A stretch of 64,000 bases of DNA from CAKOSP01 sp964369845 (lineage in GTDB: Bacteria > Bacillota_I > Bacilli_A > RF39 > UBA660). Position 1 is the first letter of the stretch; each line of letters opens with the position of its first letter. The notes below the pieces were generated by a model that saw only the letters and a program-made list of their open reading frames with translations, made no database searches and had not been told where the DNA came from. Location of the stretch: positions 1-64,000 of the forward strand of contig CAYJFJ010000002.1 of NCBI GenBank assembly GCA_964369845.1. The letters are read 5' to 3'. Below, piece by piece: positions 26,808 to 35,726 of this stretch. The position numbers and the translations under genes were made by a program.

Positions 26808-26860
26808 CTAACAAAATTAGCTAGCTAGAACATTATATTTTATTTTCAAGTTCAAGTCAA
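26808..26860 (-). promoter_or_regulatory. Promoter and candidate operator of the ArsR-type gene
   Basis: Minus strand: -35 TTGACT (26855-26860), 17-base spacer, -10 TATAAT (26832-26837). Just after the expected start lie a 10-bp palindrome TAGCTAGCTA (26818-26827) and an inverted repeat GCTAA-CAAAA-TTAGC (26807-26821), well placed for repression by the gene product. Confidence 0.7.
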
Positions 26861-26869
26861 GAATATTTA

Positions 26870-29425
26870 CTATACTTTTTTTACGATTTTTTCTACTGAT
26901 GAAATATCTAAATTATATTTCCCTGATATTTCATCAGCGTTCAAGTAAAATATTTCATTTAATTGATTATCTTTAAAAACTTCTATATCATTTCTTATTA
27001 AATAAGTTATTTTAGCTTTTAATATTTCTAATGAAACATTTTTTAAATCTTCATAAAGTTTCATATAACTAAGACCTACCATACTAAATAAATATTCTTT
27101 TTGCTCTGTTATTTCATGTAGTTTTTTTAATGTTGGAATATTTAATAAAATTTCTGATTTTTCTTGATTTCTAATTTTTTTATAAATATCATATTTTGTA
27201 TTTTTCAAAAAGTGTTTCACAACAGTTCCTGAAGACAATTTTGTATCCTCATCAAAGTTATTTTCTTTTAACATTTCAATCAATTCATCTATGTATTTAT
27301 CTAAAGAATATTTTTCTTGATTTAAATATTTGTCATCAATTAAAATTTGATACTTTTCTTTGTTTTCTTCATCGTTTATAAACTTTAATATATTTTCTTT
27401 ACTATATTTCACAAAATTATAAACATCTGTTCCACTAGAGAAGAATACTTTACCTTTTTTTTCAGGAGTGTATCCTATATTTAATAGTTCTTCCATTTTT
27501 TCTATAAATGTTAATTCCTTTTTAAAACAAACTGATTTTAATATTTGCTCTTTATACTTAAAACCTTCTTCAGTTTCTAAGAAATTATCAAGTTTTTTTT
27601 CAAACCTTCTTATAAAACTATGCATTTGAGTTCCATCACTAAATAAATCTTTACCATTTTCATTTGGTTTTTTACTAAGACTTAATATTATTTCTAACTT
27701 TTCAAGTTCAGATAATTTATTTTTAAAGTAAGCTATCGTTTTAAAAACTTCACTATATTTGCTTCCTTTACCTTTAATGTAACTTTTTATTCTTTCTTTA
27801 TTCACATTTATAAAACTTTTAACTACTACACCATCTGAGAAAGTAAGTCTTTTATCATAAGCATATTTTATATATAATTGATTTTCAAAATATTCTTCCA
27901 TTTTATCTTCAAATGATAGATTTGCTTTAAATTTATATAATGGTAACCTCATAATTTGTGCATAAAATAAATATCCATCTTCTGTATTTATAAATTTTAA
28001 TATTTCGTTTTTAGATCCTTCTATAAATATTCTCATGCTAGAATTATTTGAAAATTTATCACTTCGTTTAATTACTGGAAAACTCTTTAAAGAAACAATT
28101 TGTTTAAGTTTTTCTTCGATACTTAAATTATTTATTTCATTTAAATATTTGTATAATTCTACTATTTCACTATTTAAAACATCTACTTCAATTCCAATGC
28201 TTTTTTCTTCTATATTAGCTGCAATATTCTTTTTTGACTTCTTACATTTGAATTTTAATTCATCGTGTAGCTCAAGCATAATTTTTGAGTTGTTTACTAA
28301 ATCTAGTATAAGTGGTTTTTCCACCTTATTTCCTATGCTAAGAGCTCTTCCAATTTGTTGTTTAAATACTATATCGGAACTTGTACTTCTTCCAAGTATT
28401 ACTCCGGCAATGTTTTCAAAATGAACTCCTTCGTTACACTGATTAATCGCAAATAATATTCGAAGTTTATTTTTTACGTCGTTTCCATTTGAATCTAGAT
28501 CTTTACTAAATAAGTCTCTTGCTTTTTTTCCACTATCTTTATCTAAACTTGATGTAGTATATATTTCAACTTCAGTTTCGTTTATAGTATCTTTTAAAAT
28601 ATTTATTACTTCATCTTTTATTTGTTTAAAATCTTTACTATTAGAATTTATATTCGGAGGACAAAAAAATATATATTTTTTTCCTAGTTCTAAATTTTCT
28701 TTAAGTAAGTCTTTAATACTTTTTTGTGAAAGTAACTTTTTCTTTACCTCGCTTAAAAGATCCATATATTGTGGTTTATTTTCTATGTTTTTAGCTTTAA
28801 TAATTCTTTGTTCTAAATCTTCAATTACATTAAAATTAGTATACTCAACTGTTTTATAAACTGGTTCTTTTAATACACCTTGAATTATGGCATCACTTAA
28901 AGTAAATTTGCTTACAACTTTATCAGAAAATATTTCATCTCCATATTCTAAAGTCATATCCCTTTCTTTTGCTGTTTTTCTATTTCTAACAGTTGTAGCA
29001 CTCATACCAAAAATTTTCATCTTTGGTTTTATACTTATAAGATGATTTATCGCATTTTCCCACTTATCAGCTCCTATGTGATGAAACTCATCTAATATTA
29101 TATAATCAACATCTAGTTTATCTAGTAAGTTATTTTTATAGTCGTTATATAATGCACTATAAGTTTTAATTTCAAGATTAGGTAAATCTTCAGTTAATGA
29201 ATAATTATTTGTTTTAAGCACTTGCTCTAAATGTTCTTTTATTGCAAGTGATGGTGTTATGTAAATAAATTTTTTGTTTTTATTATCCATAACTAATGAT
29301 AATGCTATATATGATTTACCTGTTCCTGTTGCATGAACTACTGCAGCTATTTTTTCTGTTTCATAAGTTTTTTTAACTTTATCATATGCTTTTTTATTAT
29401 GTGGACGCAGTTTTAAACTTTTCAT
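26870..29425 (-). CDS. SF2 DEAD/DEAH-box helicase with C-terminal repeats
   Basis: 851 residues. RecA-like lobe 1: Walker A HATGTGKSY (31-39), DEFH (112-115), SAT (142-144). Lobe 2: NQCNEGVHFENIAGVILGR and motif VI QQIGRAL. The type resembles stand-alone ResIII/SSL2-like helicases. From about residue 450 come five units of 65-75 residues, each with the mark FS-x-GT-x-V-x2-F and a following helix ending FI-x2-E. I do not recognise this repeat as a named domain. The start overlaps the flavoprotein stop by four bases (ATGA). No nuclease or methylase partner lies beside it. Confidence 0.88.
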   Translation of the reverse strand: MKSLKLRPHNKKAYDKVKKTYETEKIAAVVHATGTGKSYIALSLVMDNKNKKFIYITPSLAIKEHLEQVLKTNNYSLTEDLPNLEIKTYSALYNDYKNNLLDKLDVDYIILDEFHHIGADKWENAINHLISIKPKMKIFGMSATTVRNRKTAKERDMTLEYGDEIFSDKVVSKFTLSDAIIQGVLKEPVYKTVEYTNFNVIEDLEQRIIKAKNIENKPQYMDLLSEVKKKLLSQKSIKDLLKENLELGKKYIFFCPPNINSNSKDFKQIKDEVINILKDTINETEVEIYTTSSLDKDSGKKARDLFSKDLDSNGNDVKNKLRILFAINQCNEGVHFENIAGVILGRSTSSDIVFKQQIGRALSIGNKVEKPLILDLVNNSKIMLELHDELKFKCKKSKKNIAANIEEKSIGIEVDVLNSEIVELYKYLNEINNLSIEEKLKQIVSLKSFPVIKRSDKFSNNSSMRIFIEGSKNEILKFINTEDGYLFYAQIMRLPLYKFKANLSFEDKMEEYFENQLYIKYAYDKRLTFSDGVVVKSFINVNKERIKSYIKGKGSKYSEVFKTIAYFKNKLSELEKLEIILSLSKKPNENGKDLFSDGTQMHSFIRRFEKKLDNFLETEEGFKYKEQILKSVCFKKELTFIEKMEELLNIGYTPEKKGKVFFSSGTDVYNFVKYSKENILKFINDEENKEKYQILIDDKYLNQEKYSLDKYIDELIEMLKENNFDEDTKLSSGTVVKHFLKNTKYDIYKKIRNQEKSEILLNIPTLKKLHEITEQKEYLFSMVGLSYMKLYEDLKNVSLEILKAKITYLIRNDIEVFKDNQLNEIFYLNADEISGKYNLDISSVEKIVKKV

Positions 29426-30585
29426 TTAAGTTCCTCACTTATATAGTATGCTGCACTATAAGCTGTTGAAAATGCAATTGTCAAATTATATCCACCTACT
29501 GGTCCATGTAAATCTAGTGCTTCTCCAATAAAATATAAATTTTCTACAGTTTTAGATTCAAAAGTTTTAGTGTTAACATCTTTTAAATCGATTCCCCCAC
29601 CTGTAACGTATGCTTTAGATATATCTTCGACACCTTTTATTTGTAATGGTGATGCTTTAAGTGATATTATTACTTTTTCCATTTCTTTTTCATTTAACAC
29701 TTTTATAACTTTTGAATGATCTATTTTATTAATATCTAAAATGTATGATGCAAACTTTTTTGAAACTAAGGTTTTCAAGACTGAAATAAGCGTTTGTTCT
29801 TGATTTTCATTTAATATGTTTTCAATATTAATATTTGGTAAATAATCTATTTTAATTTCTTTTATGTTTTCTAAATAAATATGTTCACTAGCTTTCATTA
29901 CTGATAAACCACTTATACCCTTATGGGTATAAATTAAATTTCCTTCAAAAGTTTTTTTCTTGAAACTTAAGACTACTTTTTCAAAAGAAGTTCCTGCTAA
30001 GTTATTACTTTTTTCTAAATGAACTGATGTTTCTGCTGGAAATATTTTAGTTACTTTTTGATTTAACATCTTAGCAAACTTTAAATTATCTCCACTACTA
30101 CCTAGCGCTGGAAAACTTGAACCGCCAGTAGCTATTACTAATTTTTTACATGTATATGTCTTTTCTTTTGTTTTTACTTCGAAAAAGTTATTTTCTTTTG
30201 AAATGCTTAATACTTCTGAATTGTACTTTATTTCGCAGTTTTTATTTTTTAATAAAAATTCTAAAATTTCATAACTACTATTAGATACTGGAAATATTTG
30301 ATTTTCTTTTTCTTCTTTTAAAGGTACTTTAAAAAATTTCATTACTTCTTTAGGTCCAAATTTAAAAATTGCGCTATATAAATATTTTTTATTATATTTT
30401 ATTTCTTCTAAAAACAGATTATTTTCTTTATTATTGGTTAAATTACATCTTCCACCACCAGTTATTAATAATTTTTTCCCTGCTTCTTTATTTTTTTCTA
30501 AAACTAATACATTTAAATTTTTATCTATTACATTTGAAAATAATAAACCTGCTGCTCCTGCCCCTATAACTATTACGTCTAACAT
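29422..30585 (-). CDS. FAD-dependent oxidoreductase, HI0933/BaiN-like family
   Basis: NAD(P)/FAD-dependent flavoprotein of about 388 residues. FAD-binding VIGAGAAGLLFS (residues 6-17), GGGRCNLTNN typical of the HI0933 group, and C-terminal GGYNLTIAFSTAYSAA. Reaction unknown for most members; one relative reduces bile acid intermediates. The ATG at 30585 is backed by GTGAGGT; an upstream GTG at 30597 would put that site inside the gene. Overlaps the helicase by four bases. Confidence 0.92.
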   Translation of the reverse strand: MLDVIVIGAGAAGLLFSNVIDKNLNVLVLEKNKEAGKKLLITGGGRCNLTNNKENNLFLEEIKYNKKYLYSAIFKFGPKEVMKFFKVPLKEEKENQIFPVSNSSYEILEFLLKNKNCEIKYNSEVLSISKENNFFEVKTKEKTYTCKKLVIATGGSSFPALGSSGDNLKFAKMLNQKVTKIFPAETSVHLEKSNNLAGTSFEKVVLSFKKKTFEGNLIYTHKGISGLSVMKASEHIYLENIKEIKIDYLPNINIENILNENQEQTLISVLKTLVSKKFASYILDINKIDHSKVIKVLNEKEMEKVIISLKASPLQIKGVEDISKAYVTGGGIDLKDVNTKTFESKTVENLYFIGEALDLHGPVGGYNLTIAFSTAYSAAYYISEELK

Positions 30586-30586
30586 T

Positions 30587-30853
30587 TTATACCTCACATA
30601 AATAGTATAACATTAAATACATATGAATAAATAGAAAAAGAAAATATAAAATGTAAAATTTCTTTTTCTTAGTTTTATGTCTAAATAATTTCATTGCAAA
30701 AAGACCTCCTAAAGATCCTCCTAAAAATGAAAATATAAAAAGTGTTGACTCTTTTATTCTCCATGTATTTTTCTTTGCTTTTTCTTTATCTATAAACATT
30801 GCAATAAATAATAATACATTTATTACTATGTAATACGTCATTATATATTTCAC
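30587..30853 (-). CDS. DUF1294 membrane protein
   Basis: Small integral membrane protein (88 aa from a GTG at 30853; an ATG at 30841 is possible). It shows the DUF1294 signature: a first helix, DKEKAKKNTWRIKESTLF, the GGSLGGLFAMKLFRHKTKK loop, and a last helix. Function unknown. Its stop ends one base before the flavoprotein start, so the two plus the helicase look like one operon. Confidence 0.85.
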   Translation of the reverse strand: MKYIMTYYIVINVLLFIAMFIDKEKAKKNTWRIKESTLFIFSFLGGSLGGLFAMKLFRHKTKKKKFYILYFLFLFIHMYLMLYYLCEV

Positions 30854-30892
30854 TACTTATTACTCTTTCTAGTAAATTAACTATAACAAATA

Positions 30893-30925
30893 AGCATAAA
30901 AAAAACAATCCCTATACCAGCAGAT
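30893..30925 (-). terminator. Terminator after yolD-like gene
   Basis: Minus strand GCAATC-loop-GATTGT followed by a T run, between the YolD-like gene and the DUF1294 gene. Confidence 0.65.
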
Positions 30926-31021
30926 TGCTTACTACATCAGACTTAAACGCTTCTGACACATTAATAATATCATATATATTTTGTTATTTCTACACTTTTC
31001 GACAAAGTTTGCAAAGTGGAC

Positions 31022-31327
31022 TCATTTTATATTTAGTATATTATCAAAATATATTACTTCATCAGTAGTGATTAAAGCTTTATTTATTTCATCTACTTTA
31101 TTTACTTCTACTATTTTTCTTATATAATTGTTTTCTTTATAATATATTAATTCTACTGTATCTTTTTTATTTATTGTTTTTAATTTTTCATTTACTTCAC
31201 TTATTAAGTTTTCAGATAACACTACTTTATCTGCTACTTCTTTTTCTGCTTCTTTTATCATTTTCCTTAGTCCTTCAAGAGCGTCAAATGGCATGAACTG
31301 TTTTGCCCTAAAATCATTATTCTGCAT
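31022..31327 (-). CDS. YolD-like protein
   Basis: YolD-like family, 101 residues: FRAKQFMPFDALEGLRKMI at the N-terminus, then LIYYKENNYIRKI and a C-terminal strand. YolD proteins are nearly always encoded beside Y-family polymerases of the UvrX/YqjW type, and here the start overlaps the polymerase gene by 11 bases. Role in polymerase control is presumed, not shown. Confidence 0.9.
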   Translation of the reverse strand: MQNNDFRAKQFMPFDALEGLRKMIKEAEKEVADKVVLSENLISEVNEKLKTINKKDTVELIYYKENNYIRKIVEVNKVDEINKALITTDEVIYFDNILNIK

Positions 31328-32570
31328 TATGACCTCCTATAAGTTTATTTCTAGCTTTTTGATTTGCTTTTTCTTCGTAACTAATTGCCCTTAATACTGA
31401 GCTCTTTCCATATTTTTTCTTTAAGGTATTTACTGAAGTTAATAAAGCATTTTCTTCTTGACCAAATGAAAAGTCTTCAAAAAGCGATAACTGCTCTTCT
31501 TTGTATAAAGTTAAATGAAAAAATGTAATTCCAAGTTTTCTTATATAATAATCTTTATTAATTATTTTCTCATACATCTTTTCTACATAATTAATTAATA
31601 TATAATATTTATTTGTAGTGTTTTCTAATCTTTTTGACATTTTTGAAGATAACACTTCATAATCACTATAACCTATATAAATAGCAATACCTCCTACTGC
31701 CTTTTTTTCATCTACAATTTTTTGAACTAATCCATCACACATTTCTTTTAAAACAATTAAAGCATTTTCACTATTATAATCTTCAAAAAGTATCTGACTA
31801 CTACTTAAAGATGATGAAGATGGTTTGTATTTTTTTATATCACTAATAGTGCAGCTTTCTTTTCCTAAACTATGATCTTTAAGTAAAATATAATCTACTC
31901 CAAATAATTTTTTTAATAAACCATCTGATGCTTTTGATATGTCTTTCATTGTATATATTTTATTCATAGCAAGTTTTTTTTCTGTTGCTTTACCTATTTT
32001 CCAAAAATCAGTTAGTGGCAAATGATGCCATAGCTCTTCTTTGAACTTTTCTTCATCTAAATAAGCTATATTAGTTTTATTTTTTTTGGCAGTTATGTCT
32101 AAAGCTACTTTAGCTAAAAATAAATTAGTTCCGACACCTGCACTTGATGGTATTTTAGTTTTTTTATATACTTCTTCCATTACTATCTTAGCTAGCTCTA
32201 TTTCATTTTTTTTATATAATTTTAAATAATTAGTTACATCTATAAATGCTTCATCTACTGAATATACATGTATATCTTCTTTTGAAAAAAATGTTAAATA
32301 TATTTTATAAATTTCTACTGAATACTCCATATATAGTTTCATTCTTGGCTTTGCTATTATATATTTAATATTTTGTGGTATTTCAAATAATCTACTCCTG
32401 TTTTTTACTCCAAGACTTTTCATCTTTGGCGTTATAGCTAACGTTATAGCTCCCGCTCCTCTTACTGGATCTGCTACAACTAAATTAACTTTAAACGGGT
32501 CTATGTTTCTAAGCGCGCATTCTACTGATGCATAAAATCCTTTTAAATCAATACATAAATATTTTTTCAT
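31317..32570 (-). CDS. Y-family (translesion) DNA polymerase, UvrX/YqjW type
   Basis: 417-residue translesion polymerase. Palm residues: IDLKGFYASVECA (7-19, first metal Asp) and VYSVDEAFIDV (second Asp-Glu). Helix-hairpin-helix SSAGVGTNLFLAK and the little-finger domain after about residue 235 with LGKESCTISDIKKY. Co-encoded with YolD, as in SOS-inducible UvrX loci. No clear LexA box was seen upstream. Confidence 0.92.
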   Translation of the reverse strand: MKKYLCIDLKGFYASVECALRNIDPFKVNLVVADPVRGAGAITLAITPKMKSLGVKNRSRLFEIPQNIKYIIAKPRMKLYMEYSVEIYKIYLTFFSKEDIHVYSVDEAFIDVTNYLKLYKKNEIELAKIVMEEVYKKTKIPSSAGVGTNLFLAKVALDITAKKNKTNIAYLDEEKFKEELWHHLPLTDFWKIGKATEKKLAMNKIYTMKDISKASDGLLKKLFGVDYILLKDHSLGKESCTISDIKKYKPSSSSLSSSQILFEDYNSENALIVLKEMCDGLVQKIVDEKKAVGGIAIYIGYSDYEVLSSKMSKRLENTTNKYYILINYVEKMYEKIINKDYYIRKLGITFFHLTLYKEEQLSLFEDFSFGQEENALLTSVNTLKKKYGKSSVLRAISYEEKANQKARNKLIGGHNAE

Positions 32571-32572
32571 AA

Positions 32573-32606
32573 TAAAACACCCATATATAAAATGGATGTT
32601 TTTTTA
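32573..32606 (-). terminator. Terminator after 32611..33279
   Basis: Minus strand AACATCCAT-loop-ATGGGTGTT followed by TTATT, between the helical-repeat gene and the polymerase start. Confidence 0.65.
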
Positions 32607-32610
32607 TTTT

Positions 32611-33279
32611 TTATTCGCCTCTTCTTACTTTTTGAAGTTCTTTTTCTGCTTTTAAATACATAAATTCAGCTTTGTCATAATAACCAAACTCATTTAAATG
32701 TTCATCACATAAATTCATCACTTCTTCATATTTTTTTTGCACTAAAAGAGCTTCGATTTTTTGTAGTTTTAATAATTTGTTATTTGGAGCTAAGTCTGCA
32801 ACTTCAATAACCTTATCAAATCGTTCTAATCTTTTATAAAAATAACATAATTTAGATTTAATTTTATCATGTTCTAAATTTTCATGTAAATAATCGTATA
32901 TTATATAATGCTTTTCTTTTTTTGATAAATATTTTTCAAATAATATTGTTACTTTTTGAAGCATTATAACTTTATCATAATCATGTTTATTAGCTATTTC
33001 TAATGCCTCATCTAGTAAGTTTAATTTAATTAATGTATCAATGTAATGAGATATTATAACCTTGTTACAGTTCTCAAAACTAATTCCTTCTTTTTCTTTT
33101 CTTTTGAAAAATTCTTCAATTATCTCTTTGCAGTAACCAAATAACTCGTGTTCTTTCACAAGTTTTAAATATAAAGAAAAAATAGCAATGTCATCTTTGT
33201 TTTTATTGTATATTATTGTTCCTGCTTCAAAATTTTTAGATTTTAGCGCATCTTTCATTTTAGCATATTCTAAATCCAT
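32611..33279 (-). CDS. TPR-like helical repeat protein, paralogue of 37596..38267
   Basis: 222 residues from the ATG at 33279, which has AGAGGTG upstream; the frame to 33300 is an artefact of that site. All-helical with TPR-like pairs (KLCYFYKRLERFDKVIEVAD, then KYEEVMNLCDEHLNEFG). It is paralogous to the gene at 37596 along its whole second half. Likely a protein-binding scaffold; partners unknown. Confidence 0.78.
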   Translation of the reverse strand: MDLEYAKMKDALKSKNFEAGTIIYNKNKDDIAIFSLYLKLVKEHELFGYCKEIIEEFFKRKEKEGISFENCNKVIISHYIDTLIKLNLLDEALEIANKHDYDKVIMLQKVTILFEKYLSKKEKHYIIYDYLHENLEHDKIKSKLCYFYKRLERFDKVIEVADLAPNNKLLKLQKIEALLVQKKYEEVMNLCDEHLNEFGYYDKAEFMYLKAEKELQKVRRGE

Positions 33280-33316
33280 TTTTACACCTCTTTCTTCCAT
33301 AATACATTACTTAGAT

Positions 33317-34234
33317 TTATTCTGCAATACCAAAATTATTATTTATATCATTTTCTATCATTTTTTTAAATTTTTTTGCACTAAATGTTAATTCGTTTGT
33401 ACGAAGAGTTACCATTCCTATTTGTCTTGATGGTAACTCTTCTTCAGTATTTATTATAAATAATTTTCCTTCATTTATATCTTTTAGTATATACTCTTTT
33501 GTTGCAACTGCTACTCCTAAACCTTTTTTTACTGCTTCGTTCACTAGTGTATAATTTACAAATTCGAACTTAGGTTTAATAATTAAATTTGTTTTCTTAA
33601 AATATTCATCTAGTAATCTTCTTTGACTTGATCCTTCTTTTTGAAAAATAAAATTGTATTTTTTTAAATCACTTACTTTAACTTTTTTATTTTTAAGTTC
33701 ACTATATTCTTCATTTGCTACAAATACATTCGTAATTTTGGAGCAGTACTCTACATTGTACTCAATTTCATATTTATTATCATCTATATTTATAAAAACT
33801 AAATCTATAAATCCTTCTTTTAAACTTTGTAATAGATTTTTCGATGAATTAGTGTTTACTTCAATATTTACTTTGGGATAAAGCTGACTAAATTTTTGAA
33901 TATAATCCATTAAAAATTCTTTGCAAATTGTTGAGGTAGTTCCAATTTTTAATATTCCTGCATCTAAATTAATTAAATCAGTAAATTTATTTTCTGCATT
34001 TGAAAAATATTCTAAACCTTTTGTAATATATTTATAAAATTCCTTGCCCTCTGATGTTAAAGTCATACCTTTTCTAGTTCTTACAAACAACTCTCCCCCT
34101 AGTGATGCTTCTAAATTTTTAATGATTTTTGTAACCGCTGGCTGTGATATTAATAATTCTTCTGCTGCCTTTGTTATATTACCTTTCTTTACTACTGCTT
34201 CAAATGTTTTATAATATTCTAAGTTAATATTCAT
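33317..34234 (-). CDS. LysR-family transcriptional regulator
   Basis: LysR-type regulator, 305 residues. N-terminal HTH: YYKTFEAVVKKGNITKAAEE, then LLISQPAVTKIIKNLE and RTRKGMTLTSEG; C-terminal periplasmic-binding-like effector domain (LKIGTTSTICKEFLMDYI). Two ATGs are adjacent; AGGAGG is 5 bases from the second (34234), which is preferred. Divergent from the Nudix-PHP gene with a shared intergenic inverted repeat, so it probably controls that gene. Effector unknown. Confidence 0.92.
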   Translation of the reverse strand: MNINLEYYKTFEAVVKKGNITKAAEELLISQPAVTKIIKNLEASLGGELFVRTRKGMTLTSEGKEFYKYITKGLEYFSNAENKFTDLINLDAGILKIGTTSTICKEFLMDYIQKFSQLYPKVNIEVNTNSSKNLLQSLKEGFIDLVFINIDDNKYEIEYNVEYCSKITNVFVANEEYSELKNKKVKVSDLKKYNFIFQKEGSSQRRLLDEYFKKTNLIIKPKFEFVNYTLVNEAVKKGLGVAVATKEYILKDINEGKLFIINTEEELPSRQIGMVTLRTNELTFSAKKFKKMIENDINNNFGIAE

Positions 34235-34248
34235 CATAACCTCCTGTT

Positions 34249-34268
34249 ATATTTGTAATAACAAATAT
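34249..34268. promoter_or_regulatory. Inverted repeat: candidate LysR operator
   Basis: Perfect 8-bp arms ATATTTGT/ACAAATAT with a 4-base spacer, in the middle of the 90-bp divergent region. It contains T-N11-A spacing typical of LysR boxes and stands about 25-50 bases upstream of the plus-strand promoter. Confidence 0.65.
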
Positions 34269-34269
34269 G

Positions 34270-34302
34270 TATTTTTATTATATTCCACCTTTTGCTATAA
34301 TT
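34270..34302 (+). promoter_or_regulatory. Promoter of the Nudix-PHP gene
   Basis: Extended -10 TGCTATAAT with TATAAT at 34296-34301; -35 region weak (TTTTTA about 34272), as expected for an activator-dependent promoter. AGAGGAG precedes the ATG at 34325. Confidence 0.65.
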
Positions 34303-34324
34303 CAAGGTGTAAGAGGAGTAATAT

Positions 34325-35695
34325 ATGAACATTGTAATTAATAAAGAAAATTTACTAGAAAAGGAAATTAATTTTATTCAAAAGAAAGCTAGAGCTTTTA
34401 TAATAGATGATTTTAGTAACATTATAATATGTAGTTATGCAGATCTTTTAATGTTTCCTGGGGGTAAGGTTGATATTAATGAAAGTTATGAAGAATCTAT
34501 TATAAGAGAAATTCATGAAGAAACAGGTATGATGCTTGATAAAACTTCCATCAAAGAAGAATTCGAAGCAACTACTTATCTTAAAAATTTTTCAAGCAAA
34601 CATTCTCAAAAATTAGTAAATAAGAAAATAATTACAAAATATTTTTTAGTTCGTGTTAATGAAATAGATTTAACTAATGGTAAAAAATTAAGTGAAAATG
34701 AAAAAAATGAGAATTTTAATCTTAAGAAAATTCATTTAAGTGAAGTTTTAGATTTTTTTCAAAATCACAAATCTACTAACAAAAGATATGAACTATTTTT
34801 CAAAGAAGAAAATATAGAAGCTATTAATAAATTGTTTCATAAGTATAAATTAATTGATTTGCATACTCACTCAACTTTTTCGGATGGAAAATTAAACCCC
34901 GATGATCTATTTAAATTAGCTAAAAATAGTGACATTGGAACACTCAGTATTACTGACCATAATTCAGTTAATGCTATATTTTATTCTCTAGAAAATAAAC
35001 TTGAAAATAAATATAATATAAAATTAATACATGGATGTGAACTTAGTGCCAAATATAAAAATAAAGAATTACATATTTTAGGATATAATATTGACATTAA
35101 CAATCTAGAACTTAAAGCTGCAATAGATAAAATAAGAATTAGTTCTATTTATTATTTATCTTTAATGTTTAATTACCTTAACACTATATATAACATAAAT
35201 TTTTCTTATGATGAAGTAATAGATACTATTAGAAAAGATAAATCTCTTAATAGAGTTGATATAGCTAAACTGTTAATTAAATATAACTATGCAACTTCTA
35301 TTTCAGATGCATGCGTTAAATATTTAAATCATATAAAAACATTAATTGGCGATCATACTAAAGGTCTTGATTATAAAGAAATTATAAGAATTATAAAAAA
35401 AGCTAATGGAACTGCAGTTCTTGCTCATCCTGGCTCTTATAATTTAAATCATGAAGAATTTAAAACTTTACTGAGTGAAATGAAAACTCTTGGTCTTGAT
35501 GGTCTTGAAGTATTTAGTTTTAAGCATACTAGTGAAGATATAAAATATTATTATGACATAGCCAAAGACTTTGATTTAATTATCACTGCTGGCTCAGATT
35601 ATCATGGCAATGAACATAATAATTCATCTGAACTTGGATTTGGAACTAACAATAATGCTTATAACCGTTTTTTAGCCAAAGATATTACCAATTAA
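34325..35695 (+). CDS. Fusion protein: Nudix hydrolase plus PHP phosphoesterase
   Basis: 456 residues with two enzymes in one chain. The N-terminal Nudix domain has a full box from G46 to G68 (GGKVDINE ... REIHEETG). The C-terminal PHP domain (from about 176) carries H180-x-H182, D211-H212, HGCELSAK, LAHPGS and GSDYHG, the metal ligands of the YciV/RNase AM and nucleoside 3',5'-bisphosphate phosphatase branch. Together they would hydrolyse a pyrophosphate bond and then a phosphoester, perhaps on one nucleotide or RNA end. Plus strand, divergent from the LysR regulator; ends at a two-way terminator. Confidence 0.9.
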   Translation: MNIVINKENLLEKEINFIQKKARAFIIDDFSNIIICSYADLLMFPGGKVDINESYEESIIREIHEETGMMLDKTSIKEEFEATTYLKNFSSKHSQKLVNKKIITKYFLVRVNEIDLTNGKKLSENEKNENFNLKKIHLSEVLDFFQNHKSTNKRYELFFKEENIEAINKLFHKYKLIDLHTHSTFSDGKLNPDDLFKLAKNSDIGTLSITDHNSVNAIFYSLENKLENKYNIKLIHGCELSAKYKNKELHILGYNIDINNLELKAAIDKIRISSIYYLSLMFNYLNTIYNINFSYDEVIDTIRKDKSLNRVDIAKLLIKYNYATSISDACVKYLNHIKTLIGDHTKGLDYKEIIRIIKKANGTAVLAHPGSYNLNHEEFKTLLSEMKTLGLDGLEVFSFKHTSEDIKYYYDIAKDFDLIITAGSDYHGNEHNNSSELGFGTNNNAYNRFLAKDITN

Positions 35696-35724
35696 AAAAA
35701 TCTACACAAATCGTGTAGATTTTT
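35694..35724. terminator. Bidirectional terminator
   Basis: AAAAAATCTACAC-AAATC-GTGTAGATTTTTTG: 7-8 bp stem flanked by A and T runs, serving the Nudix-PHP gene and the convergent 35727..36098 gene. Confidence 0.85.
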
Positions 35725-35726
35725 TG

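Noticed and set aside
31000..32600. LexA box before the YolD/Y-polymerase genes
   Set aside because: No CGAAC-N4-GTTCG-like site found.
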